Source: CAYMOV01 sp964392085 (lineage in GTDB: Bacteria > Oederibacteriota > Muellerivitia > Muellerivitales > Muellerivitaceae). From it: a stretch of DNA of 38,267 nt. Below are positions 13,251-22,100 of this stretch, piece by piece. The first letter of the stretch is position 1, and every line of letters begins with the position of its first letter. The DNA is taken from assembly GCA_964392085.1 (NCBI GenBank), contig CAYMOV010000019.1, forward strand, positions 1-38,267. The letters run 5' to 3'. The translations under genes and the position numbers were made by a program. The notes beneath the pieces are model-generated. The model was not told the origin of the DNA. It ran no database searches and saw only the letters and a program-made list of their open reading frames with translations.

Positions 13251-15974
13251 TCACCCCAAGACGGGCAGGGTCCGTTGGCCTGAGGCGGGGTTCGCTTCCA
13301 ACGGCAGGGACAACCGGAAAAACATCCCCCCTTCCGGCCTGTTCCCCGCGGTCAGGGTCCCGCCGTGGATGTCCACGATACCCCGGCAGATGGCCAACCC
13401 CAGGCCCGCGCCGCTCTTGCTTTCCTTTTGGGGGCCCCGGTAGAACTTGTCGAACAGGTGCGGCAAGTCCGATTCCGGGACCCCCGGCCCTCGGTCGGCC
13501 ACCTCGACCGACCATTGGTCCGCGTAGATCCAGGAGGAGATCTCGAGGGGGCTTTCCGCGGGGGTGTATTTTGAGGCGTTGTCCAACAGGTTCACCAGCA
13601 CCTGCCCGATCAGGAGGCCGTCCATGGGGACCAGGGGCAGGTCGGGAGGGACCTTCAGTTCCAGCTTCCGGTCTTCCAACCGTTTCCGGACCCGGGCAAC
13701 GGCCGAACCGATGACGTCCTGGGGGTCGTTGGGTTCCTTCCTCGGCACGATGGCGCCCGCCTCCAACCGGGTCATCTCCAGCAGGTTGCTCACCAGCCGC
13801 TCCAGGCGGTCCGTCTCGTCGTAGACGTTCACCAGGAAATCCCGCCGGGTGGCGGCCGACATGGACCTGCCCGACGCCAGCAACCCCCCGATGGATCCCT
13901 TGATGGTGGCCAGGGGCGTGCGCAGGTCGTGGGACACCGAGCTGAGGAGGGAGCTCCGCAGTTTCTCGGTCTCCACCTGCAGTTGGGCCTGCTGTTTCTC
14001 CTCGGCGAGCTTGTCCCCGAAGACCGCCATGGCGGTTTGGTGGGCGAAGGCCTCCATCAGGTGGAGTTGTTCGGGGATGAACAGGCGGTCGGGGAAAAGC
14101 GATTTGACTCCCAAGGCCCCCACGGGTTCTCCCGTGGCCAACAACGGCACGTAAAGCGCCTCGGCGTCCGGGAGGGTCTCGGTCCCCTTCCCCGCCATCT
14201 GCCCCAGGTCGAAGGCCCATTGCGCCACCCCCATTTCCTTGGGCGTCGGATGGGGTTCCTCCCCGCTGGAGGACCGCGCCTTGAGGCGGCCGGCCCCATC
14301 GGGCAGGTAGGCCGTCACGGAGCTCTCAAAGACCTCGGAGATCTGCCGTATGGCCGCCTTCAGGAGTTCCTCCGCGCCCCGGGCGGAGGCCAGTTCCCGG
14401 GACAAGGCGTAAAGGGCCTCCGTTCGGCGTTCCCTCAGGCGGGACAGGCGGGTCTGGTTCTTCATGCGGACCGTCAGGTTGGTGATGATGAGGCCCACCA
14501 CCAGCATGACCAGGAAGATGACGTAGTATTGCCCTTCATAGACCTCGAAGTGGTAGAAGGGAATCGTGAAGAAATAATCGAACGCCAGGACGTTCAGGAC
14601 GCAGGCCGCCACACAGGGACCCACCCCTTGGGAGGTGGAGAGGATGGAAACGCCCAGGAGGAAGACCATGATTTGGTTGACGTTGATCAGGGTCAGGTTG
14701 GCGTGGTCCATAAAGCGGAAGAGGCCTTCGTTGAACACGGTGCAAAGGACGACTTCCAGAAGGGCGTAGGCGTAACTTTTCCAGTCCCAATTCCGCCTCG
14801 CCCCCCCGACCACCTTGGGCAGGGGACTGTCCATCTCGCCCGGGGCGACGGTCACCTCCATGTCGCCGCATTCGCGCAGGAGCCGGTCCACCTGCCGTCC
14901 GGAGAACAGGTCCCGCCAGGACCGTTTCGGGGATCGACCGACCAGGATCCGGGTGACGGCCTTGTCCCGCGCGTAGGTCAGGACCTCCTCGGCGAAGTCG
15001 GCGCCCGTCAGGATGGCCGTCTCGGCCCCCAGCCGCTCGGCCAGGCGCAGGTGCTGGATCGCCAGGGCCTCCCGGTCGCTTTCCCGTGCCCCGGACCTGT
15101 AGGACGTCTCCACGTAGACGGCGGTCCATTCGGCGCGCAGGCTCTTGGCCGTCCGGTGGGCGGCGCGGATCAGCTGGGCCGAAGCGGGGTGGGCGCTCAC
15201 GCAGACCAACAGCCGTTCCCGGATCGGCCAGGCCCGGGCCGTGTCCATGCCCAGGTGGTGGACCTGCACCTGGGCGTTCACCCAGTCGGTGGTGATCCGG
15301 AGGGCCATTTCCCGGAAGGCGTCCAGGTTGGCCCGTTTATAGAAATGCCAATAGGCCGGCTGGTGGGTCTCGGGGATGTAGACCTGCCCGTCCTCCAGCC
15401 TCTCCAGCAGGTCGTCGGGCGGCAGGTCCACGAAGACCAGTTCGTCCGCGTTCTCCAGGACCGAGTCGGGCAGGGCCTCGAAGATCTGCACGTCGGTGAG
15501 CCGGGCCACGATGTCGTGCAGGCTCTCGAGGTTTTGGACGTTGAGGGTGGCGTAGACGTCGATCCCGCCGTCGAGGACCTCCTCCACATCCTGCCAGCGC
15601 CTGAGGTGGCGGAGCCCCTCCGCGTTGGTGTGGGCGAGATGGTCGATCAGGATCAGGGCCGGGCGCCGCTTCAGGGCTCCGTCCAGGTCGAATTCCCCCG
15701 AAGGGGACCCGTTCGGCCGTAGGCCCAGGGACGGCAGGATCTCCAGGCCCCGCAACAGGGCTTCCGTTTCCCGGTGGTCATGGGTATCCACGGCCCCCAC
15801 CAAGACGTCCACCCCCTCGGCCTTCCTCAGGAGGGCGGCTTCCAGCATGCCGCGGGTCTTGCCCACCCCCGGGTAGGCGCCGAAGAAGATCTTGAGGGAT
15901 CCCCGGCTTCGGGACCGCTTCTGATCCTGGTACCGCTTGAGGAGTTCATCCGGAGTGGGACGATGCTGTTCCAT
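13251..15974 (-). CDS. kdpD: KdpD sensor kinase, copy 1, altered Walker B
   Basis: A 907-residue K+/turgor sensor. In order it has a KdpD N-terminal ATPase-like domain with Walker A GAYPGVGKT (residues 32-40), a USP-like domain (~245-365), four membrane helices (~405-500), a GAF-type segment (~535-655), and HisKA SSVSHDLRTPLATIKG with the phospho-accepting His. It ends with an HATPase (DNASKYTP, DRGPGVP, GAGLGLAICRG). The Walker B segment is LILIDHLAHTNAEGLRH. His112 replaces the Glu of the usual DELAHTNAPGSRH, and PGS is also changed. Copy 2 keeps the canonical form at the same residue. It pairs with kdpE 17 bp upstream and lies away from kdpFABC. Confidence 0.93.
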   Translation of the reverse strand: MEQHRPTPDELLKRYQDQKRSRSRGSLKIFFGAYPGVGKTRGMLEAALLRKAEGVDVLVGAVDTHDHRETEALLRGLEILPSLGLRPNGSPSGEFDLDGALKRRPALILIDHLAHTNAEGLRHLRRWQDVEEVLDGGIDVYATLNVQNLESLHDIVARLTDVQIFEALPDSVLENADELVFVDLPPDDLLERLEDGQVYIPETHQPAYWHFYKRANLDAFREMALRITTDWVNAQVQVHHLGMDTARAWPIRERLLVCVSAHPASAQLIRAAHRTAKSLRAEWTAVYVETSYRSGARESDREALAIQHLRLAERLGAETAILTGADFAEEVLTYARDKAVTRILVGRSPKRSWRDLFSGRQVDRLLRECGDMEVTVAPGEMDSPLPKVVGGARRNWDWKSYAYALLEVVLCTVFNEGLFRFMDHANLTLINVNQIMVFLLGVSILSTSQGVGPCVAACVLNVLAFDYFFTIPFYHFEVYEGQYYVIFLVMLVVGLIITNLTVRMKNQTRLSRLRERRTEALYALSRELASARGAEELLKAAIRQISEVFESSVTAYLPDGAGRLKARSSSGEEPHPTPKEMGVAQWAFDLGQMAGKGTETLPDAEALYVPLLATGEPVGALGVKSLFPDRLFIPEQLHLMEAFAHQTAMAVFGDKLAEEKQQAQLQVETEKLRSSLLSSVSHDLRTPLATIKGSIGGLLASGRSMSAATRRDFLVNVYDETDRLERLVSNLLEMTRLEAGAIVPRKEPNDPQDVIGSAVARVRKRLEDRKLELKVPPDLPLVPMDGLLIGQVLVNLLDNASKYTPAESPLEISSWIYADQWSVEVADRGPGVPESDLPHLFDKFYRGPQKESKSGAGLGLAICRGIVDIHGGTLTAGNRPEGGMFFRLSLPLEANPASGQRTLPVLG

Positions 15975-15991
15975 GGCGGCCTCTCCCGGGG

Positions 15992-16729
15992 CTATTCATA
16001 TTTCAGGCGGTAACCCACCCCGGGTTCGGTCAGGATATACCGGGGAAGGGCCGGGTCGGATTCCATTTTCTGGCGCAATTGGTGGATGTAGAGCCTCAAG
16101 GACCGCCCCTGGTCGTCCCCGGAGGCCCCCCAGACCTCGGTGAGGATCAGCTTTTGGGTGACCACCTTCCCCGCGTGGCGGATCAGCAGGGCCAGGAGGT
16201 TGTATTCGTTCGGGGTCAGGTGGACCTCCTGGCCGCGGACCGTGACGATCCGGGCCGCAAGGTCCACCTTGAAATCGGCCGTCTCGAACACCGGCTCGTC
16301 CCCCGGCTGTTTCAGGCGTTCCAAGTGGCGCAGGGCCACGCGGACCCTCGCCATCAATTCCTCAATGTCGAAGGGCTTGGCCAGGTAGTCGTCGGCGCCC
16401 CCGTCGAGCCCCTCCACCTTCTCCTTTTCCTTGCCCCGGGCCGTCAGGATGATGATGGGGACTTGGCTCCATTCCCTCAGCCGCTTGAGGACGGCCAGCC
16501 CGTCCATGTCCGGCAAACCCAGGTCCAGCAGGACGAGGTCGGGCTTGTGGGAGGCGGCCAGGGCCAGGGCCTCCTTACCGTCGCAGGCCTCCACCACCTT
16601 GAATCCCCGGGTCTCCAGGTAGGGTTTCAGGAAGCGGCGGATGGGCTTCTCGTCCTCGACCATGAGGATCAGCTGCTTGTTGACCATTTTGGATGCCTGC
16701 TTTGGCGCCTCGGGGATGGGTTGTTTCAT
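15992..16729 (-). CDS. kdpE: KdpE-like response regulator, copy 1
   Basis: A 245-residue OmpR/PhoB-type regulator. The receiver has the acidic pair in MVEDEKPI, phospho-acceptor Asp69 in LVLLDLGLPDMDG, Thr in IIILTARG and Lys in YLAKPF. The winged-helix DNA-binding domain has LTPNEYNLLALLIRHAGKVV and the terminal TEPGVGYRLKYE typical of KdpE. An extra N-terminal segment of about 14 residues precedes the receiver. ATG 16729 is chosen for GGAGG seven bases upstream, over in-frame starts at 16747 and 16687. It is followed by kdpD copy 1 after 17 bp. As an OmpR-family member it should bind 11-bp-spaced direct repeats, such as sites A-F. Confidence 0.92.
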   Translation of the reverse strand: MKQPIPEAPKQASKMVNKQLILMVEDEKPIRRFLKPYLETRGFKVVEACDGKEALALAASHKPDLVLLDLGLPDMDGLAVLKRLREWSQVPIIILTARGKEKEKVEGLDGGADDYLAKPFDIEELMARVRVALRHLERLKQPGDEPVFETADFKVDLAARIVTVRGQEVHLTPNEYNLLALLIRHAGKVVTQKLILTEVWGASGDDQGRSLRLYIHQLRQKMESDPALPRYILTEPGVGYRLKYE

Positions 16730-16750
16730 GGAAGCACCTCCAAACAAGGA

Positions 16751-16778
16751 GAGGGACGGCCCCCTGAGGCCGTCCCTC
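16751..16778 (-). terminator. Strong hairpin between porin and kdpE
   Basis: An 11-bp perfect stem, GAGGGACGGCC / GGCCGTCCCTC, with a 6-nt loop. On the minus strand it is followed by TCCTTGTTTGG, so it could be an imperfect terminator or attenuator for transcripts leaving the porin gene. A second stem, GGCGGCGGG / CCCGCCGCC, lies at 16804-16844, just after the porin stop. Confidence 0.5.
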
Positions 16779-16854
16779 CTTCCAGCTTAATTGGGTGAGG
16801 AGTGGGCGGCGGGCCGGGTCCCTGATTCCCTTCCCGCCGCCGCTTAGGACACCC

Positions 16855-18423
16855 TCAGATGTGGACCATCGCGGCGAAGATGATGCGGTTTTCCGTGGTC
16901 TTCAGGTCGGGCTTGAACCCGGCGCCGGCCTGGGCGGAACCGGTCGCGGCCCCGGACTGCCAGCCGTCGGACGAGGTCAAACCGCCGGGACCCGCGAAGT
17001 ACGGCGCGTCCGAGTAGCGGTGGACGTACTCGATGTTCCAGGTGAGGTACTGGCTCGGGTAGATCTGGAGCGCGATTTGGTAGTCCCAGCACTTCCAGTC
17101 CAGGCCGGGGCCCGTGCCGAACGCCGTGGTCGCGACGGGGTCGTTGCCGTAGGTCTGCGCGGTGTCCCCGTTGATGGGGGGCAACAGGGCCAGGTACCGC
17201 CCGGGGTTGCGCATGAACCCGCCGCCTACGTTGAGGGCGAACTTGTTGTGGTCGAACCAGGTGTGGTTGTAGAGCATGGCCCCGGCGAAGTATTCCTCCT
17301 CGCCCTTGGTCTTGATCCCCACGTTGGTGTAGGCGGTGCCGTTGGGCACGCCGTCCGTCATCCCGAGGCCCGGGCCGATGTACATGGGCCCCTGCTGCCA
17401 GCCGAAGTCGTAGGTCAGTGAGAAGGCCGATTTGGAGATGCCGCCGGACTTGGGGTTGTCGAAGACCTTCGCGATGATGCTGTTGTCGCTGTGGTATCGG
17501 ACGCAGTCCGGGGAATTGGGCTGGTCATGCCCCCGGTACCCGTTCCAGACGAACACCAGGCTCCCGGTGGGGGCCCATTTGACCTGGTAACCCAGGTTGG
17601 GCATGCTGTTGAAGGACCCGTAGGTCTGCCACCCGTTGATGATCCAGGGCTCGATCTTCAGGTTCTCGGTCGGGAACATCTGGATCCGCATGCCGTTGAA
17701 GAACCAGGGCGTGTTGGAGGAGACGAAGGACGCCTGGTAGCTCCAGTTCTCGGAGTTGTAGTAGCTGTAGAGGCCGACGTAGGACGGGAACTCGCCGATG
17801 TCCACGTTGATCCCGTGCATGGCGTTGAAGTGGTATCCGCCGTAGGCCTCCGTGAGGTACTTGTAGGCGCCCTGCAGGTCGAACTGGCCCCGGGCCGGGG
17901 TCTCGTCGTTGCGCGGCACCGTGGTGGCGTACATGCCGAACTCGGTCATGATGCGGCCCCGGACGTTGTCGACGTGGAAGTCGCCGCCCACGCCGATGTG
18001 CTCGACCTCAAACTCGTCGGACCGCTCCGAGCTCGTGGAACCGGTGAGGGTGTGGTCCTGGGGGTGGGCGAAATCGTAGGTGTAGTTGGTGTCGAACAGG
18101 AACTCGGGGGAGAAGATCTTCCCGTCCATGGGGAAATCCGTCTCCCGGGTGTTGCCGACCACCCAGCTGAAGTCGTTCTTGCTGAAGGGGGCGTCCGGCG
18201 TCGCCGCCGGGGTGGGGGTGGGGGTCCCGTCCGCCCGGGCCGTCCCGGCCAGGCCGAGGGTCGCCACCGCCAACAGGATCGACAGGGCGATCCCCGCGAA
18301 GCGGCTTTCACCCTTTTCCGACCCGAATAGGTCTTCCTTCTTGAAGAGCAGGACCCCCAACAGTCCGGTCACTCCCGTGGTAGCGGCCACGAATCCCAGG
18401 ATGACGATCATGAGCGGTGCCAT
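16855..18423 (-). CDS. Bbp2-type outer-membrane beta-barrel porin
   Basis: A 522-residue protein whose body fits the putative beta-barrel porin-2 (OmpL-like, Bbp_2) family. Typical strands are NVDIGEFPSYVGLYSYYN, SSNTPWFFNGMRIQMFPTEN and LKIEPWIINGWQTYG, with a final strand IIFAAMVHI. Oddly, two hydrophobic stretches precede the barrel: residues ~4-27 (LMIVILGFVAATTGVTGLLG) and a signal-peptide-like one at ~43-65 ending in ARADG. ATG 18423 has AGGGGG five bases upstream and there is no Met between the stretches, so the extended start seems real. It lies 125 bp upstream of kdpE-kdpD and behind promoter site E. A role in passing K+ or another ion across the outer membrane is inferred from context. 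Confidence 0.8.
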   Translation of the reverse strand: MAPLMIVILGFVAATTGVTGLLGVLLFKKEDLFGSEKGESRFAGIALSILLAVATLGLAGTARADGTPTPTPAATPDAPFSKNDFSWVVGNTRETDFPMDGKIFSPEFLFDTNYTYDFAHPQDHTLTGSTSSERSDEFEVEHIGVGGDFHVDNVRGRIMTEFGMYATTVPRNDETPARGQFDLQGAYKYLTEAYGGYHFNAMHGINVDIGEFPSYVGLYSYYNSENWSYQASFVSSNTPWFFNGMRIQMFPTENLKIEPWIINGWQTYGSFNSMPNLGYQVKWAPTGSLVFVWNGYRGHDQPNSPDCVRYHSDNSIIAKVFDNPKSGGISKSAFSLTYDFGWQQGPMYIGPGLGMTDGVPNGTAYTNVGIKTKGEEEYFAGAMLYNHTWFDHNKFALNVGGGFMRNPGRYLALLPPINGDTAQTYGNDPVATTAFGTGPGLDWKCWDYQIALQIYPSQYLTWNIEYVHRYSDAPYFAGPGGLTSSDGWQSGAATGSAQAGAGFKPDLKTTENRIIFAAMVHI

Positions 18424-18495
18424 TTCAGCCCCCTTTTAATTTTTCTACATTCCATCGCGGCGGAAACGCCGTGCGCTTTCCCGCCTTCGGATGTA

Positions 18496-18577
18496 AATGT
18501 AATCCGGGGGCCGATTAGGATGCTGTTAAGAAGGAAGAGGGGGGCGTCTAGAAGACGTATGTTAGGAAGCCGTTAAA
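18496..18577 (-). promoter_or_regulatory. Promoter of the Bbp2 porin (site E)
   Basis: On the minus strand, CTTAACAGCATCCTAATC is an 11-bp-spaced pair, with TACATT (18496-18501) as -10 exactly 18 nt from the second CC. A second complete pair, TTAACGGCTTCCTAACA (11-bp step), lies 36 bp further upstream. The resemblance to site C extends to the spacer (CGGGCCCAGG versus CGGCCCCCGG). Confidence 0.75.
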
Positions 18578-18728
18578 ATGACCTGCAAAATTAAAATTCC
18601 GGCGAACTTCACGGAACTTTTCCTGCGGGGCGGGTCCAACCCCTATGCCCCCAAATAAGCCCCCCCACCTGAATTCCATTCGAGGATTGGAACGGCCCGG
18701 GAATCCAACACCAGGCATTCTGGATGTC

Positions 18729-18806
18729 GTAGGGGCGATCCGGTGGATCGCCCGAGTTGGGTTTTCCAGGGTTGGCATAGCGGGCGACCCAACGGGTCGC
18801 CCCTAC
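18729..18806. repeat. Composite inverted repeat (GTAGGGGCGA type)
   Basis: GTAGGGGCGATCC...GGATCGCCCG is followed by CGGGCGACCC...GGGTCGCCCCTAC. There are two small hairpins whose outer ends also pair with each other, spanning 78 bp. This GTAGGGGCGA-CCC pattern is a common intergenic repeat in many bacterial genomes. The rest of 18424-18967 holds promoter site E and no recognisable gene. Confidence 0.7.
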
Positions 18807-18967
18807 TAAAAATATTTTTCGGGGGGAACAGCCCCTAAACGTCCACCGGACCGAACCCGCGCGGAATCTTCAGGGAGGTGAAAGGTTGTTCAGGGCAGGC
18901 AGATTGAGGTTGCATCAATAGTCTTCGAGTGGGGCCGATCTTCATGAATGGGGCGTCGTCGAAAGGA

Positions 18968-19663
18968 CTACTCGTACTTCAACCGGTAGCCCACGCCGGG
19001 CTCGGTCAACAAATACTTGGGGAGGGCCGGGTCCGACTCCAATTTGTGCCGCAGTTGGTGGATGTAGATCCTCAGGGAGCCCCCCTGGTCGTCCACGGCG
19101 GTTCCCCAAATCTCGTTGAGGATCTGCTTCTGGGTGACCACTTTCCCCGCGAAACGGATCAGGAGGGCGAGGAGGTTGTATTCGTTCGGGGTCAGGTGGA
19201 CCTCTTTTTTATGGACGGTGACCTGGCGGGCCGACAGGTCCACCTTGAAATCAGGCGTCTCGAACACCGGGTCCTCCCCCGGCTGTTTCGCCCGTTGGAG
19301 GTGCCTGAGGCTCACCCGGATCCGGGCCATCAGCTCCTCGACGCTGAAGGGCTTGGCCAGGTAATCGTCGGCCCCCGCGTCCAGCCCCTTGACCTTCTCA
19401 CCTTCATCGCCGCGGGCCGTCAGGATGATGACGGGCGCCTGGGTCCATTCGCGGAGCCGGCCCAGGACGAAGAAACCGTCCTTATCCGGAAGCCCCAAGT
19501 CCAGAAGGATGAGGTCCGGCTTGTGGGAGGCGGCCAGGGCCAGGCCTTCCTCGGCGTTCACCGCCTCGATCACCTTGAATTCATGGCTCTCCAGGTAGGA
19601 CTTCAGGAAGTGCCGGATGGGTTTCTCGTCCTCGATGACGAGGACGCATTGCCTAATTTTCAT
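18968..19663 (-). CDS. Orphan KdpE-like response regulator
   Basis: A 231-residue OmpR/PhoB-type regulator very close to KdpE copy 1. It has IEDEKPIRHFL, phospho-acceptor Asp55 in LILLDLGLPDKDG, VIILTARG, YLAKPF, LTPNEYNLLALLIRFAGKVV and the end TEPGVGYRLKYE. No sensor kinase adjoins it. Copy 1 and this gene probably arose by duplication, so it may be driven by one of the two KdpD proteins or by another kinase. ATG 19663 has GGGGGTATTTCCA upstream; the frame stays open above but lacks a receiver sequence there. It lies between the porin and the KimA-like gene. Confidence 0.9.
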   Translation of the reverse strand: MKIRQCVLVIEDEKPIRHFLKSYLESHEFKVIEAVNAEEGLALAASHKPDLILLDLGLPDKDGFFVLGRLREWTQAPVIILTARGDEGEKVKGLDAGADDYLAKPFSVEELMARIRVSLRHLQRAKQPGEDPVFETPDFKVDLSARQVTVHKKEVHLTPNEYNLLALLIRFAGKVVTQKQILNEIWGTAVDDQGGSLRIYIHQLRHKLESDPALPKYLLTEPGVGYRLKYE

Positions 19664-19862
19664 TGGAAATACCCCCGGGGCGCCTTTTGACCGAACGACT
19701 CCATATCGGCATACATCGGGCGGAAGCACTATGAGACCTCTCATATTGGGGGGCCGATCAGGCCGGATGGATACACCGGGGAAGATTCGGCCCCTAATTC
19801 GAGCCGGGGAACCACTTGGTCCCGGGAGGGCGGCCTGGTGCCTCAGGTGTATCGATGGAATC

Positions 19863-20105
19863 TCAGAGTTTTTTCCTGAAATACTCGAATATGACATGCC
19901 CAACCAACGCTGATAGGACGGCTACCGCGAAATTGGCCGGCGTCACAATGTCCCTCAGCGCGAAAACCAGGCCCTTGCCTTGCGCGGCATTAGATTTCTC
20001 ATACTCGCCCATCAAGAGGTTTGAATAGAACAAGAAAATGATGAAACCCATCTCGACGAGGGTCCTCAGGATGGGGGTCAGGTGCTTCCGATTGTTTTGT
20101 TTCAA
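19863..20105 (-). CDS. Small two-helix membrane protein downstream of the KimA-like gene
   Basis: An 80-residue protein if it starts at TTG 20105, which has GGGGGAG seven bases upstream. The in-frame ATG at 20132 (89 residues) has no clear site. Helix one covers ~18-35 (MGFIIFLFYSNLLMG) and helix two ~55-74 (FAVAVLSALVGHVIFEYF), with a basic end (RKKL). A charged linker (EYEKSNAAQGKG) lies between. I do not recognise a family. It lies 100 bp downstream of the KimA-like transporter on the same strand, so it may share its riboswitch-controlled transcript and act as an accessory subunit. That is inference. Confidence 0.6.
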   Translation of the reverse strand: MKQNNRKHLTPILRTLVEMGFIIFLFYSNLLMGEYEKSNAAQGKGLVFALRDIVTPANFAVAVLSALVGHVIFEYFRKKL

Positions 20106-20204
20106 TGGAAATCTCCCCCCGTCAGGGGTCATCTTACCATTCGGCGCCGGGGGTATGGCAAGGGGCGGCCTTCCCGAGGGTCCCCGGGCGGGGCCCGCGT
20201 GACG

Positions 20205-22100
20205 TCAACCGACGATCAGCAGGTTCGACTCCTCGGGCAGGTTCTCGGCCAGGCGCTTGAGCATCCGGCCCTTCACCATGCGCCAGAAGAAGGTGCGTTT
20301 GGAGGAGCCGACGAACACCGCCTTCACGCCCAGCTCCTTCGCGGCGTCGGCGATGGAATAGCCCGCGTCCTCGGCCAGGCGCCAGATGGGGATGCCGTGG
20401 ACCTTCCGCTTGGCGAGCTCGTCGCAGGCTTCCTTGAGCGTGACCCGTGAGGCGTCCGAGGGCTTGAGGTCGAGGGGCACGAAGAGACCCGGGGTCTCGT
20501 CCACGTAGATGACGTACACGTTGCTCTGCTTCACGCCCCGGGCGAAGGTGGCGGCCGCGTCCAGCACCCGCGGGTTCACGTAGCGGATGGCGATCATCAC
20601 GCTGGATCCCTCCACCGCGGCGGCCTCCTTGGCCTCCTCCAGCGTCAGCAGGTCCCCGGCCTCCGGCAGGTCCCTCACCGAGGTCTCGGCCCGCTCGAAG
20701 GCCTCCTCGGCCTTCTTGAGGGCGCCCGAATGGTGCAGGTAACCCATGAGCAGGATGAACGCCGTCAGGCCGCCGCCGAAGAACAGGGCGTGGGGCTTGT
20801 GTACCATGTTGATGAGCCAGGCCACCACCAGGGCGATGGTGGTGCCGACGCCGATCCAGAAGTTCCAGCCCCGCTGGCCGTCGCGCCACCGCAGGCGGTC
20901 GACGGCGGCCGAGGACAACACAAGGGTCCCCAACAACCCGAAGGCGTAGAGGTCGCCGAGGGCCTCCACGGAACCGTGGGTGGCCAACACGACCGTCACG
21001 GGCACCATGGCGGAGATGATGATGGAGAGGTAGGGCGTACCCAGTTGCGGGTGGAGCTTGCGGAGGAAGGACGGGAGGAACCCCAGGTCCGCCAGGCGGA
21101 CGTTCACGTGGTAGTTGCCCACGATGGCCGTATTGCAGGCCATGAACAGGAGGGAGGAAGCCGCGATGACCGTGGCGATGCCCATCAAGGGGCCGCCCGC
21201 CATGAAGGCCAGGGACGACAGGAGGGCTTCCGGGTCGCCGCGCTTCACCGACTCGGGAAGGATATAAAGGGCCGCCGCCGTGATGGGGGGCGACAGCACC
21301 GCGATGGTGCCGATGACCCACCACATGGCCTTGGACGCCGTCCGCTTGACCGGCGTCTTCATGGCCCCCGAGACCTGGGCCGCCGACTCCAGTCCCGAGT
21401 AGGCCAGCCAGGTGTCGGCATAGCCGATGGCGATCACGCCGACGCTGAGGGGCACCCCCGGGTGGACGATGGATGAGAACAGGGCGCTCCAATGAAGGTC
21501 CGGCATGCGCTGGATGTACCAGGCCGCGGACCCCAGCAGGAGGAAGGTCACGGCGATCTTGCCCACGGCGAAGCTGGAGGTAACCGAGGCCGATTCCTTG
21601 ATTCCTACCAGGTTCAGGAGGGTCAAGGCCAGGAAGAGGACGACGGATAGGGGGATGATCAAGGCCTTGGGGTCCCCCAAGGCCTCGTGGATGATCGGGG
21701 GGAAGAATTCCTTCCGGCCCAGGAGGTTGGCCAGGTAATAGAGTCCCGAAACGCCTGAGATGGCCGAGGTGAGGAAGTAGTCCACCGTGATGAGGGCCCC
21801 GCCAATGAGCGGTAAAAAGGTCCAGGAGGAGAAGGCCTCCCGGGTGATGGACACCACGCCGCCGCCGTCGGGACAGCGCTCGCAGATCTCCACGTATTTT
21901 CGTGCGATGGAGATGAACACGCCCGTCGTGACGAGCTGGGCCAGGGTGGCCAGGTTGCCGATGGACAGGTATAGGATGCCCGGGACATAGAATATCGAGG
22001 TCCCGATGTCCGCGTACACTACGGCGAACACGAGGAACCAACCCAGGGTATGGGCGTGGTGGGCTTTCTTCTCGGCTTCGGTTTGCGCGGCGGCGTTCAA
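20205..22100 (-). CDS. KimA-like K+ transporter (APC permease with C-terminal USP-like domain), copy 1
   Basis: A 631-residue protein with about 12 membrane helices up to residue ~450 and a cytoplasmic universal-stress-protein-like domain at the end. The segments CPDGGGVVSITREAF, LIGGALITVDYFLTSAISG, LNLVGIKESASV and LAYSGLESAAQVSGAMKTP parallel B. subtilis KimA (YdaO), a high-affinity K+ importer of the APC superfamily. The start is TTG 22100, with GGAGG six bases upstream. It yields the same N-terminal length as the paralogue at 32127; the frame above runs into the riboswitch. The start overlaps the stop of an eight-codon ORF. A c-di-AMP riboswitch precedes it, matching ydaO regulation. Substrate K+ is inferred from family and context. 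Confidence 0.85.
   Translation of the reverse strand: MNAAAQTEAEKKAHHAHTLGWFLVFAVVYADIGTSIFYVPGILYLSIGNLATLAQLVTTGVFISIARKYVEICERCPDGGGVVSITREAFSSWTFLPLIGGALITVDYFLTSAISGVSGLYYLANLLGRKEFFPPIIHEALGDPKALIIPLSVVLFLALTLLNLVGIKESASVTSSFAVGKIAVTFLLLGSAAWYIQRMPDLHWSALFSSIVHPGVPLSVGVIAIGYADTWLAYSGLESAAQVSGAMKTPVKRTASKAMWWVIGTIAVLSPPITAAALYILPESVKRGDPEALLSSLAFMAGGPLMGIATVIAASSLLFMACNTAIVGNYHVNVRLADLGFLPSFLRKLHPQLGTPYLSIIISAMVPVTVVLATHGSVEALGDLYAFGLLGTLVLSSAAVDRLRWRDGQRGWNFWIGVGTTIALVVAWLINMVHKPHALFFGGGLTAFILLMGYLHHSGALKKAEEAFERAETSVRDLPEAGDLLTLEEAKEAAAVEGSSVMIAIRYVNPRVLDAAATFARGVKQSNVYVIYVDETPGLFVPLDLKPSDASRVTLKEACDELAKRKVHGIPIWRLAEDAGYSIADAAKELGVKAVFVGSSKRTFFWRMVKGRMLKRLAENLPEESNLLIVG

Noticed and set aside
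13929..15722. Long open frame on the plus strand across kdpD copy 1
   Set aside because: GC-rich coding DNA leaves antisense frames open. The translation is Gly/Gln/His/Asp-rich without any family, while the minus strand encodes a complete KdpD. Similar shadows at 23252-25702, 28277-29227, 32334-34061 and 20134-22041 were dropped for the same reason.
13251..15974. kdpD copy 1 as a pseudogene
   Set aside because: The frame is full length with intact HisKA and HATPase motifs; only the N-terminal Walker B is changed, so it is more likely a specialised copy.
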